From the NCBI GenBank assembly GCA_027484495.1, contig JAIXSW010000587.1, positions 1 to 12,880 on the forward strand: 12,880 nucleotides of DNA, written 5' to 3'. The notes beneath the pieces were generated by a model. It did not search any database. It was not told the DNA's origin and saw nothing but the letters and a program-made list of their open reading frames with translations. The position numbers and the translations under genes were made by a program. Source of the DNA: Gammaproteobacteria bacterium. Its GTDB lineage: Bacteria; Pseudomonadota; Gammaproteobacteria; Enterobacterales; Alteromonadaceae. Positions 6,678 through 12,880 of the stretch are shown piece by piece; positions within the stretch are counted from its first letter, which is position 1, and the number at the start of each line of letters is the position of its first letter.

Positions 6678-6714
6678 CAGGTGGTGACCAGCAGAGCAAG
6701 CTGGCCACCACCTG
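6678..6714 (-). repeat. 15-bp inverted repeat (hairpin) downstream of the sugar porter
   Basis: CAGGTGGTGACCAGC at 6678-6692 pairs with GCTGGCCACCACCTG at 6700-6714 around a 7-base loop. The single imperfect position is A-C in plus-strand RNA but G-U in minus-strand RNA, so the stem is fully paired in the transcript of the sugar porter, whose stop is at 6755-6757. No T-run follows it on the minus strand, so it may be a 3'-end stabiliser or Rho-related structure rather than an intrinsic terminator. The rest of 6488-6754 shows no convincing gene. Confidence 0.5.
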
Positions 6715-6754
6715 ACAGGTATTGCGGTACCAACACAGCGGCGGCTTCGCGGCG

Positions 6755-8251
6755 TTACTCCATCTCTTCCAGTTCTTTGCCTTTGGTTTCATGCACCATT
6801 TTCAACACAAAGAATACCGATAACAAGGCGCCCAGCGCATACAAGCCATAAGCGCCGGCGAGGCCGATGCCGGTTAATAACAGCGGGAAAGTCATCGTGA
6901 TCAGGAAGTTACATAGCCACTGCGCCAGACCACTGACCGCAAGGCCGACACCACGGATTTGGTTCGGGAACATTTCGCCGAGCATCACCCACATCACCGG
7001 GCCCCACGACAGGTTAAAGAAAAACACATAGGCATTGGCACTGACCAACGCCAGCGTGCCGTAGTCGCCAAGCAGCAGATTGCCGGCGGCATCCTGATCG
7101 GCATTGGCAAAGGCATACACCACCAGCGCCAGTGTGACCGTCATGCCGACAGAGCCCCACAATAACAGCGGCTTACGACCGATGCGGTCAATCACCAGCA
7201 ACGTCAGCACACAAGCGGCAATACTGATGCCGCCACTGATCACGTTGATCATCAAGGCATCGGATTCAGAAAAACCGACCGCCTGCCACAACACGGCACC
7301 GTAATAAAACACCACATTAATACCCACCAGCTGCTGAAAACTGGCGAGGCCAATGCCGACCCAGACCAGTTTGCGTAATTTGCCGGTGACGGGGTCGAGT
7401 AAATCCGCCAGCCGTGGCGCGTGATCAGCCTGCAGCGACTCGCGGATCTCCTGCCCTTTGCGGCTTGCCGCAGTGTGACCATACAGCCGTTGCAGCACAT
7501 CGGCACCTGCCTCGTCGCGGCCTTTTAACAACAGAAAACGCGGGCTTTCCGGAATAAAAAATAACATCAGCAGAAACAGCACCGCTGGCAGCAGTTCCAT
7601 CCAGAACATCCAACGCCAGGCTTCAAAGCCCCACCAAAACATTTCAGTTGAAGCACCGGCAAATTCAGCCAGCAGATAGTTGCTGACAAAAGCCATAAAC
7701 AGGCCAAGGATAATGGCGATTTGCTGCAACGTCGTCAGCATGCCGCGATAGCGCGCCGGCGCCACTTCGGCAATATAAGCCGGGGTGATCACCGAAGCTG
7801 CACCGACCGCAAAACCGCCCAGAATGCGGTAAATCACAAATTCCAGCGAGCCGTCGGCAATACCAGAGCCCCAGGCGCTGACGATAAAAAACACTGCCGA
7901 CCACAACAAAATCACTTTGCGGCCATAAATATCGGCCAGCCGGCCGGCGAAATAGGCGCCAACGGCACAGCCCAGCAACATACTGGCGACATTAAAGCCG
8001 GTGCCGACACTTTCAGATTGAAACGCCTGCTGCAGGCCATCGACAGTGCCGTTGATAACGCCGCTGTCAAAGCCAAATAAAAAACCACCAATAGTGGCGA
8101 CCAGGCTGATAAACAGGATCAAGCCCCTGTTATCTGCTAGATCATCCTGTGCTGCTCGTTGTTGTGTTGTTGCCGCTGCCACTTCATTCCCCTTGTCTGA
8201 TTTTGTCTTTGTTGTGTCTGTTGTGTCGAATTTTTCGGCTGACGCCAGCAT
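6755..8251 (-). CDS. MFS sugar porter (XylE-type sugar:H+ symporter)
   Basis: This 498-residue inner-membrane transporter belongs to the sugar porter family and has about 12 helices. Family signatures in order: G-F-L-F-G-F-D-S-G-V-I (57-67), G-R-L-A-D-I-Y-G-R-K (103-112), the R-I-L-G-G segment with P-A-Y-I-A-E-V-A-P-A-x-x-R-G (157-170), P-E-S-P-R-F-L (234-240), F-Q-Q-L-V-G-I-N-V-V-F-Y-Y (305-317), D-R-I-G-R-K-P (355-361), W-V-M-L-G-E-M-F-P (421-429) and H-E-T-K-G (487-491). The Q-Q-L-x-G-I-N segment lines the sugar site in XylE. Import of xylose or another hexose/pentose by proton symport is inferred from family and xylan context. The ATG at 8251 has no clear ribosome binding site. An in-frame GTG at 8182 follows AAGGGG with good spacing and would remove a 23-residue polar leader, so the start is uncertain. 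It is divergent from the GH8 gene. Confidence 0.9.
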   Translation of the reverse strand: MLASAEKFDTTDTTKTKSDKGNEVAAATTQQRAAQDDLADNRGLILFISLVATIGGFLFGFDSGVINGTVDGLQQAFQSESVGTGFNVASMLLGCAVGAYFAGRLADIYGRKVILLWSAVFFIVSAWGSGIADGSLEFVIYRILGGFAVGAASVITPAYIAEVAPARYRGMLTTLQQIAIILGLFMAFVSNYLLAEFAGASTEMFWWGFEAWRWMFWMELLPAVLFLLMLFFIPESPRFLLLKGRDEAGADVLQRLYGHTAASRKGQEIRESLQADHAPRLADLLDPVTGKLRKLVWVGIGLASFQQLVGINVVFYYGAVLWQAVGFSESDALMINVISGGISIAACVLTLLVIDRIGRKPLLLWGSVGMTVTLALVVYAFANADQDAAGNLLLGDYGTLALVSANAYVFFFNLSWGPVMWVMLGEMFPNQIRGVGLAVSGLAQWLCNFLITMTFPLLLTGIGLAGAYGLYALGALLSVFFVLKMVHETKGKELEEME

Positions 8252-8383
8252 AAGGGGTATGCCCGTTGAACACAGCGGCGTTGTGAAAAAAGATAATTCT
8301 TTCAGAACATTCCGTTAGACCAGACTGCAGGCGCTTCTTGTATGGTAAGGCGGTTCCTTTTCCTCGCAGCAGAACCGGACCCG
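8252..8383. promoter_or_regulatory. Divergent promoter region between sugar porter and GH8 gene
   Basis: This is the only space from which the minus-strand porter and the plus-strand GH8 gene can be transcribed. It holds a GATAAT hexamer on + (8292-8297), a plausible -10 box, though no good -35 sits 17 bases before it. The imperfect inverted repeat at 8284-8304 covers this hexamer. Confidence 0.45.
8284..8304. promoter_or_regulatory. Imperfect inverted repeat TGAAA-N11-TTTCA, candidate operator
   Basis: TGAAA at 8284-8288 and TTTCA at 8300-8304 are perfect 5-bp arms; seven of ten positions pair over the 21 bases. It overlaps a GATAAT hexamer in the divergent promoter, a natural place for a repressor to control both arms. 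Because the region is AT-rich, chance is a real possibility. Confidence 0.3.
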
Positions 8384-9775
8384 ATGACATCACCTTTTGC
8401 CCAGCGCCCTTTTATTGCCAGCGCCCGCTTGTTCCTTCGAAGTGCAATCTGTGGCGCGCTTTGCTGCGCTGCGTTGGTGGCTTGTAGCGTTGAGCAGGCG
8501 CAGCCGCCGTTGCCCACGCCAACCAGCACAGTACCGGCCACATCGACGCCTGCAACCAGCGGCGCAGCGCAAAGCGGCATCTACCCCAACTTATTTGCCG
8601 CACTGGGCTACAGTCAGGCCGACACCGACGCGAAACTGGCGCGGGCCTTTGACCAACTCTTTCATGGCGATGCGGCGACGCAAGCGCTGTATGTGGCCGA
8701 TGGCCGGAACAGTGAGGGCGCAAAGGCCTATATCCTCGATGTGAACAACAACGATGTGCGTTCTGAAGGCATGTCATACGGCATGATGATTGCGCTGCAG
8801 CTAAATAAAAAAGCTGAGTTTGATGCGCTGTGGAACTGGGCCTATAGCCATATGTATCAGGCAGATCCGCGCCATCCTGCTTATGGTTATTTTGCCTGGT
8901 CGGTCAGCACCCAAGGGGTCGCAAACGACGAAATGCCGGCTCCGGATGGTGAAGAATACTTTGCCACTGCGCTGTATTTTGCTGCCGTGCGCTGGGGCGA
9001 TGGCGCCGGTATTTACCAATACAAAGCCAAAGCCGATGCACTACTGACGCAAATGCGTCACCGCCAAATCATCAGCAGAACCACGCCCCGCGGCGAACAG
9101 GCTGCGACCGCGTTGTTTCATCCGGACCATGCCATGGTACGTTTTACGCCAGATCTGGCGCACGCCGACCACACAGACGCTTCTTATCACTTACCGGCAT
9201 TTTATGAAGTCTGGGCCCGGCTCGGCCCGGTTGCAGACCGGCCCTTCTGGCACAAAGCCGCCAGCGCCAGCCGGACTTATTTCAGCAAAGCCGCTCATGC
9301 GAAAACCGGCCTGACGCCGGAATATGGCAATTTTGACGGCACGCCCTGGGCGGCACCATGGCGGCCGGATTCCGTTGATTTTCGCTTTGATGCCTGGCGC
9401 AGTGCGATGAATTGGGCGGTCGACTGGCATTGGTGGCGACAAGACGTCACAGCAGTGACATTGAGCACCCGGTTGCAGGGCTTTTTCTATCAGGAAGGCC
9501 TGAACCATTATGTCAGCCAGTACAGTCTCGATGGCCGGAAGCTCGATAGCAATAAAACGGTTGGACTGGTCGCGATGAATGCTGTTGCCAGCCTCGCTTC
9601 GCAACACCCGGAATCGCATCAGTTTGTCCAGGCGCTGTGGCAGCAACCCATTCCAACCGGACGTTACCGTTATTACGACGGCATGTTATATCTGCTGGGG
9701 CTGCTGCATGTCAGTGGCGAATTCAAGGCATGGCTGCCACCAGAGGTAATGGCGGCGCCTTTGCCCGGCCAATAG
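8384..9775 (+). CDS. GH8 lipoprotein, reducing-end xylose-releasing exo-oligoxylanase-like (Rex)
   Basis: From the ATG at 8384 the protein has 463 residues. It has a lipoprotein signal with lipobox A-L-V-A-C (Cys34, Ser at +2, which favours outer-membrane sorting), a Pro/Thr/Ala-rich linker (about 40-62), and a GH8 (alpha/alpha)6-barrel domain (about 66-455). Visible motifs are D-V-R-S-E-G-M-S-Y-G-M-M (124-135, general acid Glu128), Y-F-A-W (169-172), P-D-G-E-E-Y-F-A-T-A-L (187-197) and D-S-V-D-F-R-F-D-A-W-R (329-339, likely base Asp336). This set fits the reducing-end xylanases (EC 3.2.1.156), which remove xylose from the reducing end of xylo-oligosaccharides, better than GH8 endoglucanases or chitosanases. 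An upstream in-frame ATG at 8342 would add 14 residues; 8384 gives the more typical signal peptide, but neither has a strong ribosome binding site. It heads a plus-strand series with a symporter, GH43 and GH3. Confidence 0.9.
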   Translation: MTSPFAQRPFIASARLFLRSAICGALCCAALVACSVEQAQPPLPTPTSTVPATSTPATSGAAQSGIYPNLFAALGYSQADTDAKLARAFDQLFHGDAATQALYVADGRNSEGAKAYILDVNNNDVRSEGMSYGMMIALQLNKKAEFDALWNWAYSHMYQADPRHPAYGYFAWSVSTQGVANDEMPAPDGEEYFATALYFAAVRWGDGAGIYQYKAKADALLTQMRHRQIISRTTPRGEQAATALFHPDHAMVRFTPDLAHADHTDASYHLPAFYEVWARLGPVADRPFWHKAASASRTYFSKAAHAKTGLTPEYGNFDGTPWAAPWRPDSVDFRFDAWRSAMNWAVDWHWWRQDVTAVTLSTRLQGFFYQEGLNHYVSQYSLDGRKLDSNKTVGLVAMNAVASLASQHPESHQFVQALWQQPIPTGRYRYYDGMLYLLGLLHVSGEFKAWLPPEVMAAPLPGQ

Positions 9776-9889
9776 CCCTCATAGATTGAATGAAATAAGA
9801 AAAAACAGGTACAAATAGCATAACCACTAACATAACAACAGGCGCTGGCATCCGGCACAGCACCGAGAACAAACAACAGGCAATAGACG

Positions 9890-11377
9890 ATGCAAACTGC
9901 AGGACAAAACTTAAGTGTGACCGAGAAAATCGGTTATAGCCTCGGCGATTTGGCCGCTAATCTGATTTTTCAGACGTTGATGACATTTCTCGCTTTTTTC
10001 TACACCGATGTCTACCAGATCCCACCGGCTGCTGCGGCAACCATCATTTTCACCGGCGGTTTAATTGGCGCCTGTTTTAACCCGATCATGGGCATCATTG
10101 CTGACCGCACGCAAACGCGCTGGGGTAAATTCCGCCCGTGGATTTTGTGGACAGCCATCCCATTTGGTGTGATTGCACTGGCCGCTTTCAGCACCCCGGC
10201 ATTGAGCCCGGAAGGCAAAATCGCTTACGCATTCTGTACTTATGTATTGCTGGTGTTGGTGTATTCGGCCAATAACCTGCCCTACTCGGCGCTCAGTGGT
10301 GTGTTAACCGGCAATATGGCCGACCGCAACAGTTTGTCGGCATACCGTTTTGTCGCGGTGATGGTGGCGCAGTTTATTATTCAGGCGCTGTTGCTGCCGC
10401 TGGTACTGATTTTGGGTGATGGTGATAAAGCCGTTGGCTTTGAAAACACCATGACGCTGTTTGCCTGCGTCGGCATTGTGTTTTTCCTGATCACCTTTCT
10501 GACGACCCGCGAACGCGTGCTGACCATCGCCGCGCAGTCGTCCAGTATCCGCCAGGACATTGGCGACCTGTTGCATAACAAACCCTGGCTCATCATGTTG
10601 ATTCTGACGGTGCTGGTGTTTATCACGCTGGCATTAAAAGGCGGCATGTATATTTTCTATTTTGAGAATTATCTTGATGAAACCAAGGTTGCGACTTTTC
10701 TGCAGGATATTGGTTTTAATGGCTTTATTGCTGGTCTAAATGCCGTGCTGACCAGCATCGGTTTAACCGAATTCCTATGGCCCAAAGATGCGGCGACCTC
10801 AGGTTTCAGCCTGTTTAACGCCGGTGGCATCATCTGCATGATCTTCGGCATCGGCTTTTCCAAACCGTTGGCTGACCGCTTTGGCAAACGTGATGTATTT
10901 GCGGTGGCACTGTTGGTCTCGACGCTGTTTATTCTGGCGTTTTACCTGTTTCCGTCCGATGCCATCGGCCTGGTGTTTTTGTCGCAAATTCTGCACGGCT
11001 TTTTCTACGGCATCACCATCCCGCTGCTGTGGGCGATGATCGCCGACGTAGCCGACTATTCCGAATGGAAAAACCACCGCCGCGCCACCGCCATCATTTT
11101 TTCCGCGATGATTTTTGGGCTGAAACTGGGCCTGTCGATTGGCGGCGCCCTGGTCGCCGGCATTCTGGCCAACGTCAGTTATGACGCCAGCCTTGCCACA
11201 CAAAGCGCGGATACCATCGACGGCATCAAATTATCGGTCAGCCTGTATGCCGCGCTGCCATTTTTGCTCGGGGTTGGCATCGTCTGTCTGTACGAAATCA
11301 ATAAACACAAAGAAAGCCAGATTGAGCAGGAGCTGAGCGCCCGGCGCGATGCGGCTGCACGGCTGTTAACAGAATAA
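9890..11377 (+). CDS. GPH-family sugar:cation symporter, probable xylo-oligosaccharide transporter
   Basis: This 495-residue inner-membrane transporter belongs to the glycoside-pentoside-hexuronide:cation symporter family (MelB / XynB type). Visible features are an N-terminal K-I-G-Y-S-L-G-D-L-A-A-N (13-24), F-Y-T-D-V-Y (37-42), N-P-I-M-G-I-I-A-D-R-T-x-T-R-W-G-K-F-R-P-W (64-84), N-N-L-P-Y-S-A-L (128-135) and A-D-V-A-D-Y-S-E-W (385-393). Several of these are family signatures around the cation and sugar sites. A stretch of about 35 residues (about 265-300) appears inserted relative to MelB between two mid-protein helices. With GH43 starting 17 bases after its stop and GH3 next, import of xylo-oligosaccharides or xylobiose is the natural inference. 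The ATG follows AGG at 9878-9880. The 114 bases after the GH8 gene are AT-rich without a terminator hairpin, so co-transcription with GH8 is possible. Confidence 0.9.
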   Translation: MQTAGQNLSVTEKIGYSLGDLAANLIFQTLMTFLAFFYTDVYQIPPAAAATIIFTGGLIGACFNPIMGIIADRTQTRWGKFRPWILWTAIPFGVIALAAFSTPALSPEGKIAYAFCTYVLLVLVYSANNLPYSALSGVLTGNMADRNSLSAYRFVAVMVAQFIIQALLLPLVLILGDGDKAVGFENTMTLFACVGIVFFLITFLTTRERVLTIAAQSSSIRQDIGDLLHNKPWLIMLILTVLVFITLALKGGMYIFYFENYLDETKVATFLQDIGFNGFIAGLNAVLTSIGLTEFLWPKDAATSGFSLFNAGGIICMIFGIGFSKPLADRFGKRDVFAVALLVSTLFILAFYLFPSDAIGLVFLSQILHGFFYGITIPLLWAMIADVADYSEWKNHRRATAIIFSAMIFGLKLGLSIGGALVAGILANVSYDASLATQSADTIDGIKLSVSLYAALPFLLGVGIVCLYEINKHKESQIEQELSARRDAAARLLTE

Positions 11378-11394
11378 AAAAGAGAGTCATTGTT

Positions 11395-12408
11395 ATGTCT
11401 GAATACACCACAAAGCAGCTCGAGGCGCTGAAGCAACAAGCCATTTCCACCGATTTGGTCGAGCATATTTACACCGCAGATCCATCCGCCCATGTGTTTG
11501 ACGGCCGCATTTATATCTATCCGTCGCACGACATCGACGCCGGCATTCCATTTAACGACAACGGCGATCACTTTGGCATGGAGGACTACCATGTGCTGTC
11601 GCTGGCTGCGCCCGGCGCGCCGGTGACCGACCACGGTGTGGCGCTGCATGTCAAAGACGTGCCCTGGGCCGAGCGGCAAATGTGGGCACCGGATGCGGCC
11701 TGCAAAGATGGCCGTTATTACCTGTATTTCCCGGCGAAAAAAGCCGACGGTCTGTTCCAGATTGGCGTTGCAGTCGGCGACAACCCGGCCGGCCCTTTCA
11801 CGCCACAACCGGCCCCTATCGCTGGCAGTTATTCGATAGACCCCGCCGTATTTGCCGACGATGACGGTGAATATTATCTGTATTTTGGCGGCATCTGGGG
11901 CGGCCAACTGCAACACTACCGCGACAATCAATGGCATGCCGACCATCAGGAACCCGCCGCTGGGGAACCGGCGTTAGGCCCAAGGGTGGCGCGGCTTCGC
12001 GACGATTTACTCGAATTTGCCGAAGCGCCGCGTGAAGTTCTGATTGTCGATGCACAGGGCCAGCCGTTACTGGCCGGCGATACCAACCGACGCTTTTTCG
12101 AAGCGTCCTGGCTGCACAAATATCAGGGCAAATACTACTTCTCCTATTCAACCGGAGACACCCACTTATTGTGTTACGCCACGGGTGACAGCCCATACGG
12201 ACCTTTTACTTATCAGGGTCATATGCTCGAACCTGTGGTCGGCTGGACGACCCATCACTCGATCGCCGAGTTCGAAGGCAAATGGTATCTGTTCTACCAC
12301 GACTCGATTTTGTCCGGCGGCGTGACGCACCTGCGCAGCATCAAAATGGCTGAACTGCAGTATGACGCTGACGGCCGCATTGTGCCGCTGAAGCCTTATC
12401 GTGCATGA
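11395..12408 (+). CDS. Cytoplasmic GH43 glycosidase (beta-xylosidase / alpha-L-arabinofuranosidase)
   Basis: This 337-residue protein has a single five-bladed beta-propeller domain of glycoside hydrolase family 43 and no signal peptide, so it acts in the cytoplasm. The catalytic set is visible: base Asp29 in Y-T-A-D-P-S-A-H (26-33), the pKa-modulating Asp149 in S-Y-S-I-D-P-A-V-F (145-153), and general acid Glu236 in R-F-F-E-A-S-W-L-H-K (233-242). Additional blades show W-A-P-D-A (97-101), G-R-Y-Y-L-Y-F (106-112) and K-Y-Y-F-S-Y-S (246-252). It inverts configuration when cutting beta-xylosides or arabinofuranosyl side groups; which of the two cannot be decided from sequence alone. It lies 17 bases behind the GPH symporter, so it probably digests what that transporter brings in. 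The start has AGAGAG at 11381-11386. Confidence 0.93.
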   Translation: MSEYTTKQLEALKQQAISTDLVEHIYTADPSAHVFDGRIYIYPSHDIDAGIPFNDNGDHFGMEDYHVLSLAAPGAPVTDHGVALHVKDVPWAERQMWAPDAACKDGRYYLYFPAKKADGLFQIGVAVGDNPAGPFTPQPAPIAGSYSIDPAVFADDDGEYYLYFGGIWGGQLQHYRDNQWHADHQEPAAGEPALGPRVARLRDDLLEFAEAPREVLIVDAQGQPLLAGDTNRRFFEASWLHKYQGKYYFSYSTGDTHLLCYATGDSPYGPFTYQGHMLEPVVGWTTHHSIAEFEGKWYLFYHDSILSGGVTHLRSIKMAELQYDADGRIVPLKPYRA

Positions 12409-12458
12409 CGAGTCGCGAATAATAGGTCAGGACATCATCCATATAACAAGGACATTTG

Positions 12459-12880
12459 ATGCGTAAAACTCTGCTCGGTGCCGTGTCAGCGGCCGCGTCT
12501 ATCACAGTGCTCAGCGCCGTTGCGGCAACGACGAAGTTGCCTTATCAGGACCCGTCGCGCAGCGTCACTGAACGCACCGAGGATTTACTGCAGCGTATGA
12601 CGCTGGAAGAAAAACTGGCGCAGCTGCAAAGCGTCTGGCATCAACGCCGGCAGATGGAAGATGCACAGCTGCAGTTTATGCCGGAAAAAGCCGCCACGCT
12701 GATGCCGCATGGCATTGGCCATATCGCCCGGCCCAGTGAATACAAAACGCCGCAGCAAACTGCCGAATTTAACAATGCCGCACAGCGCTGGCTGCGTGAA
12801 CACACCCGGCTTGGCATTCCGGCGCTGATGCACGAAGAAGCGCTGCATGGTTATGTCGCTTTTGATGCCACCAGTTTCCC
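12459..12880 (+). CDS. GH3 glycosidase, 5' part only (probable exported beta-xylosidase/glucosidase)
   Basis: The gene runs off the window, leaving 140 complete codons. A signal peptide spans about 1-23 (R-K start, hydrophobic core, A-V-A-A end), so the enzyme is exported, probably to the periplasm. The mature start has the GH3 entry segment R-T-E-D-L-L-Q-R-M-T-L-E-E-K-L-A-Q-L (39-56), later T-R-L-G-I-P-A-L-M-H-E-E-A-L-H-G-Y (116-132) and A-T-S-F-P at the very end. These belong to the first (TIM-barrel) domain. The nucleophile Asp and C-terminal domain lie beyond the window. In GH3, 'H-E-E-A-L-H-G' is common in beta-xylosidases and beta-glucosidases; the xylan context favours beta-xylosidase. 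The ATG has AAGGA at 12448-12452. It follows the GH43 gene by 50 bases on the same strand. Confidence 0.88.
   Translation, partial: MRKTLLGAVSAAASITVLSAVAATTKLPYQDPSRSVTERTEDLLQRMTLEEKLAQLQSVWHQRRQMEDAQLQFMPEKAATLMPHGIGHIARPSEYKTPQQTAEFNNAAQRWLREHTRLGIPALMHEEALHGYVAFDATSF

Noticed and set aside
6610..6792. 60-residue minus-strand frame after the sugar porter (ends G-W-Q-V-L-D-T-K-G-E-P-L-V), possible gene remnant
   Set aside because: It overlaps the porter's 3' end, has no ribosome binding site and contains the hairpin at 6678-6714. I cannot match it to a family, so no remnant is claimed.
9786..9815. Possible promoter (TTGAAT ... TACAAA) before the GPH symporter
   Set aside because: The hexamers are a poor match in AT-rich DNA; it could equally be transcribed from the GH8 promoter.
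11179..11946. 255-residue open frame on the minus strand
   Set aside because: It overlaps the end of the GPH symporter and the catalytic part of GH43 antisense. Its composition (Val/Arg/Asp runs) is a shadow of those genes.

Overview
The window looks like a chromosomal segment of a Gram-negative, probably gammaproteobacterial, carbohydrate degrader. The reasons are two lipoproteins with Gram-negative lipoboxes, an ECF sigma / membrane anti-sigma pair, and a xylan / xylo-oligosaccharide cluster (GH8, GH43, GH3, GPH symporter, sugar porter, mutarotase) of the kind seen in Cellvibrio-, Rheinheimera- or Alteromonas-like bacteria. The genus is an inference; there is no rRNA or other phylogenetic marker here.

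Left part (1-5531, all on +). A 234-residue lipoprotein of unknown function (136-840) is followed by a small four-helix membrane protein (993-1412) and a perfect hairpin (1468-1495). A compact block comes next: a secreted serine hydrolase of the beta-lactamase/PBP fold (1565-3004), a DUF6249-like two-helix membrane protein (3033-3410), an ECF sigma factor that probably starts at an overlapping GTG (3400-3969), and a short membrane-anchored probable anti-sigma protein (3966-4289) overlapping by ATGA. The 28-bp gap and two overlaps suggest one transcript. Four tandem copies of a 14-bp near-palindromic repeat (4363-4418) then run straight into a broken alkylmercury-lyase (MerB-family) gene (4401-5054). 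That gene is interrupted by an in-frame TGA inside the catalytic Cys segment. A VOC/PhnB-type protein (5133-5531) closes this part and overlaps the next gene tail to tail.

Right part (5522-12880). This is a xylan-oligosaccharide utilisation locus in two divergent arms. On the minus strand are an MFS sugar porter of the XylE type (6755-8251) and, downstream of it, an aldose 1-epimerase (5522-6487). On the plus strand are a GH8 reducing-end-xylanase-like lipoprotein (8384-9775), a GPH-family sugar:cation symporter (9890-11377), a cytoplasmic GH43 enzyme (11395-12408) and the 5' end of an exported GH3 enzyme (12459 to the window end).

Inferred working model: the GH8 and GH3 enzymes trim xylo-oligosaccharides outside the cytoplasm, the GPH symporter imports short oligomers, GH43 hydrolyses them inside, and the sugar porter plus mutarotase handle free monosaccharide. 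No transcription factor and no xylose isomerase or kinase lies in the window. Candidate operators are the inverted repeats at 6503-6517 (before the epimerase) and 8284-8304 (in the divergent promoter). No tRNA, rRNA, CRISPR, IS element or integrase was seen.
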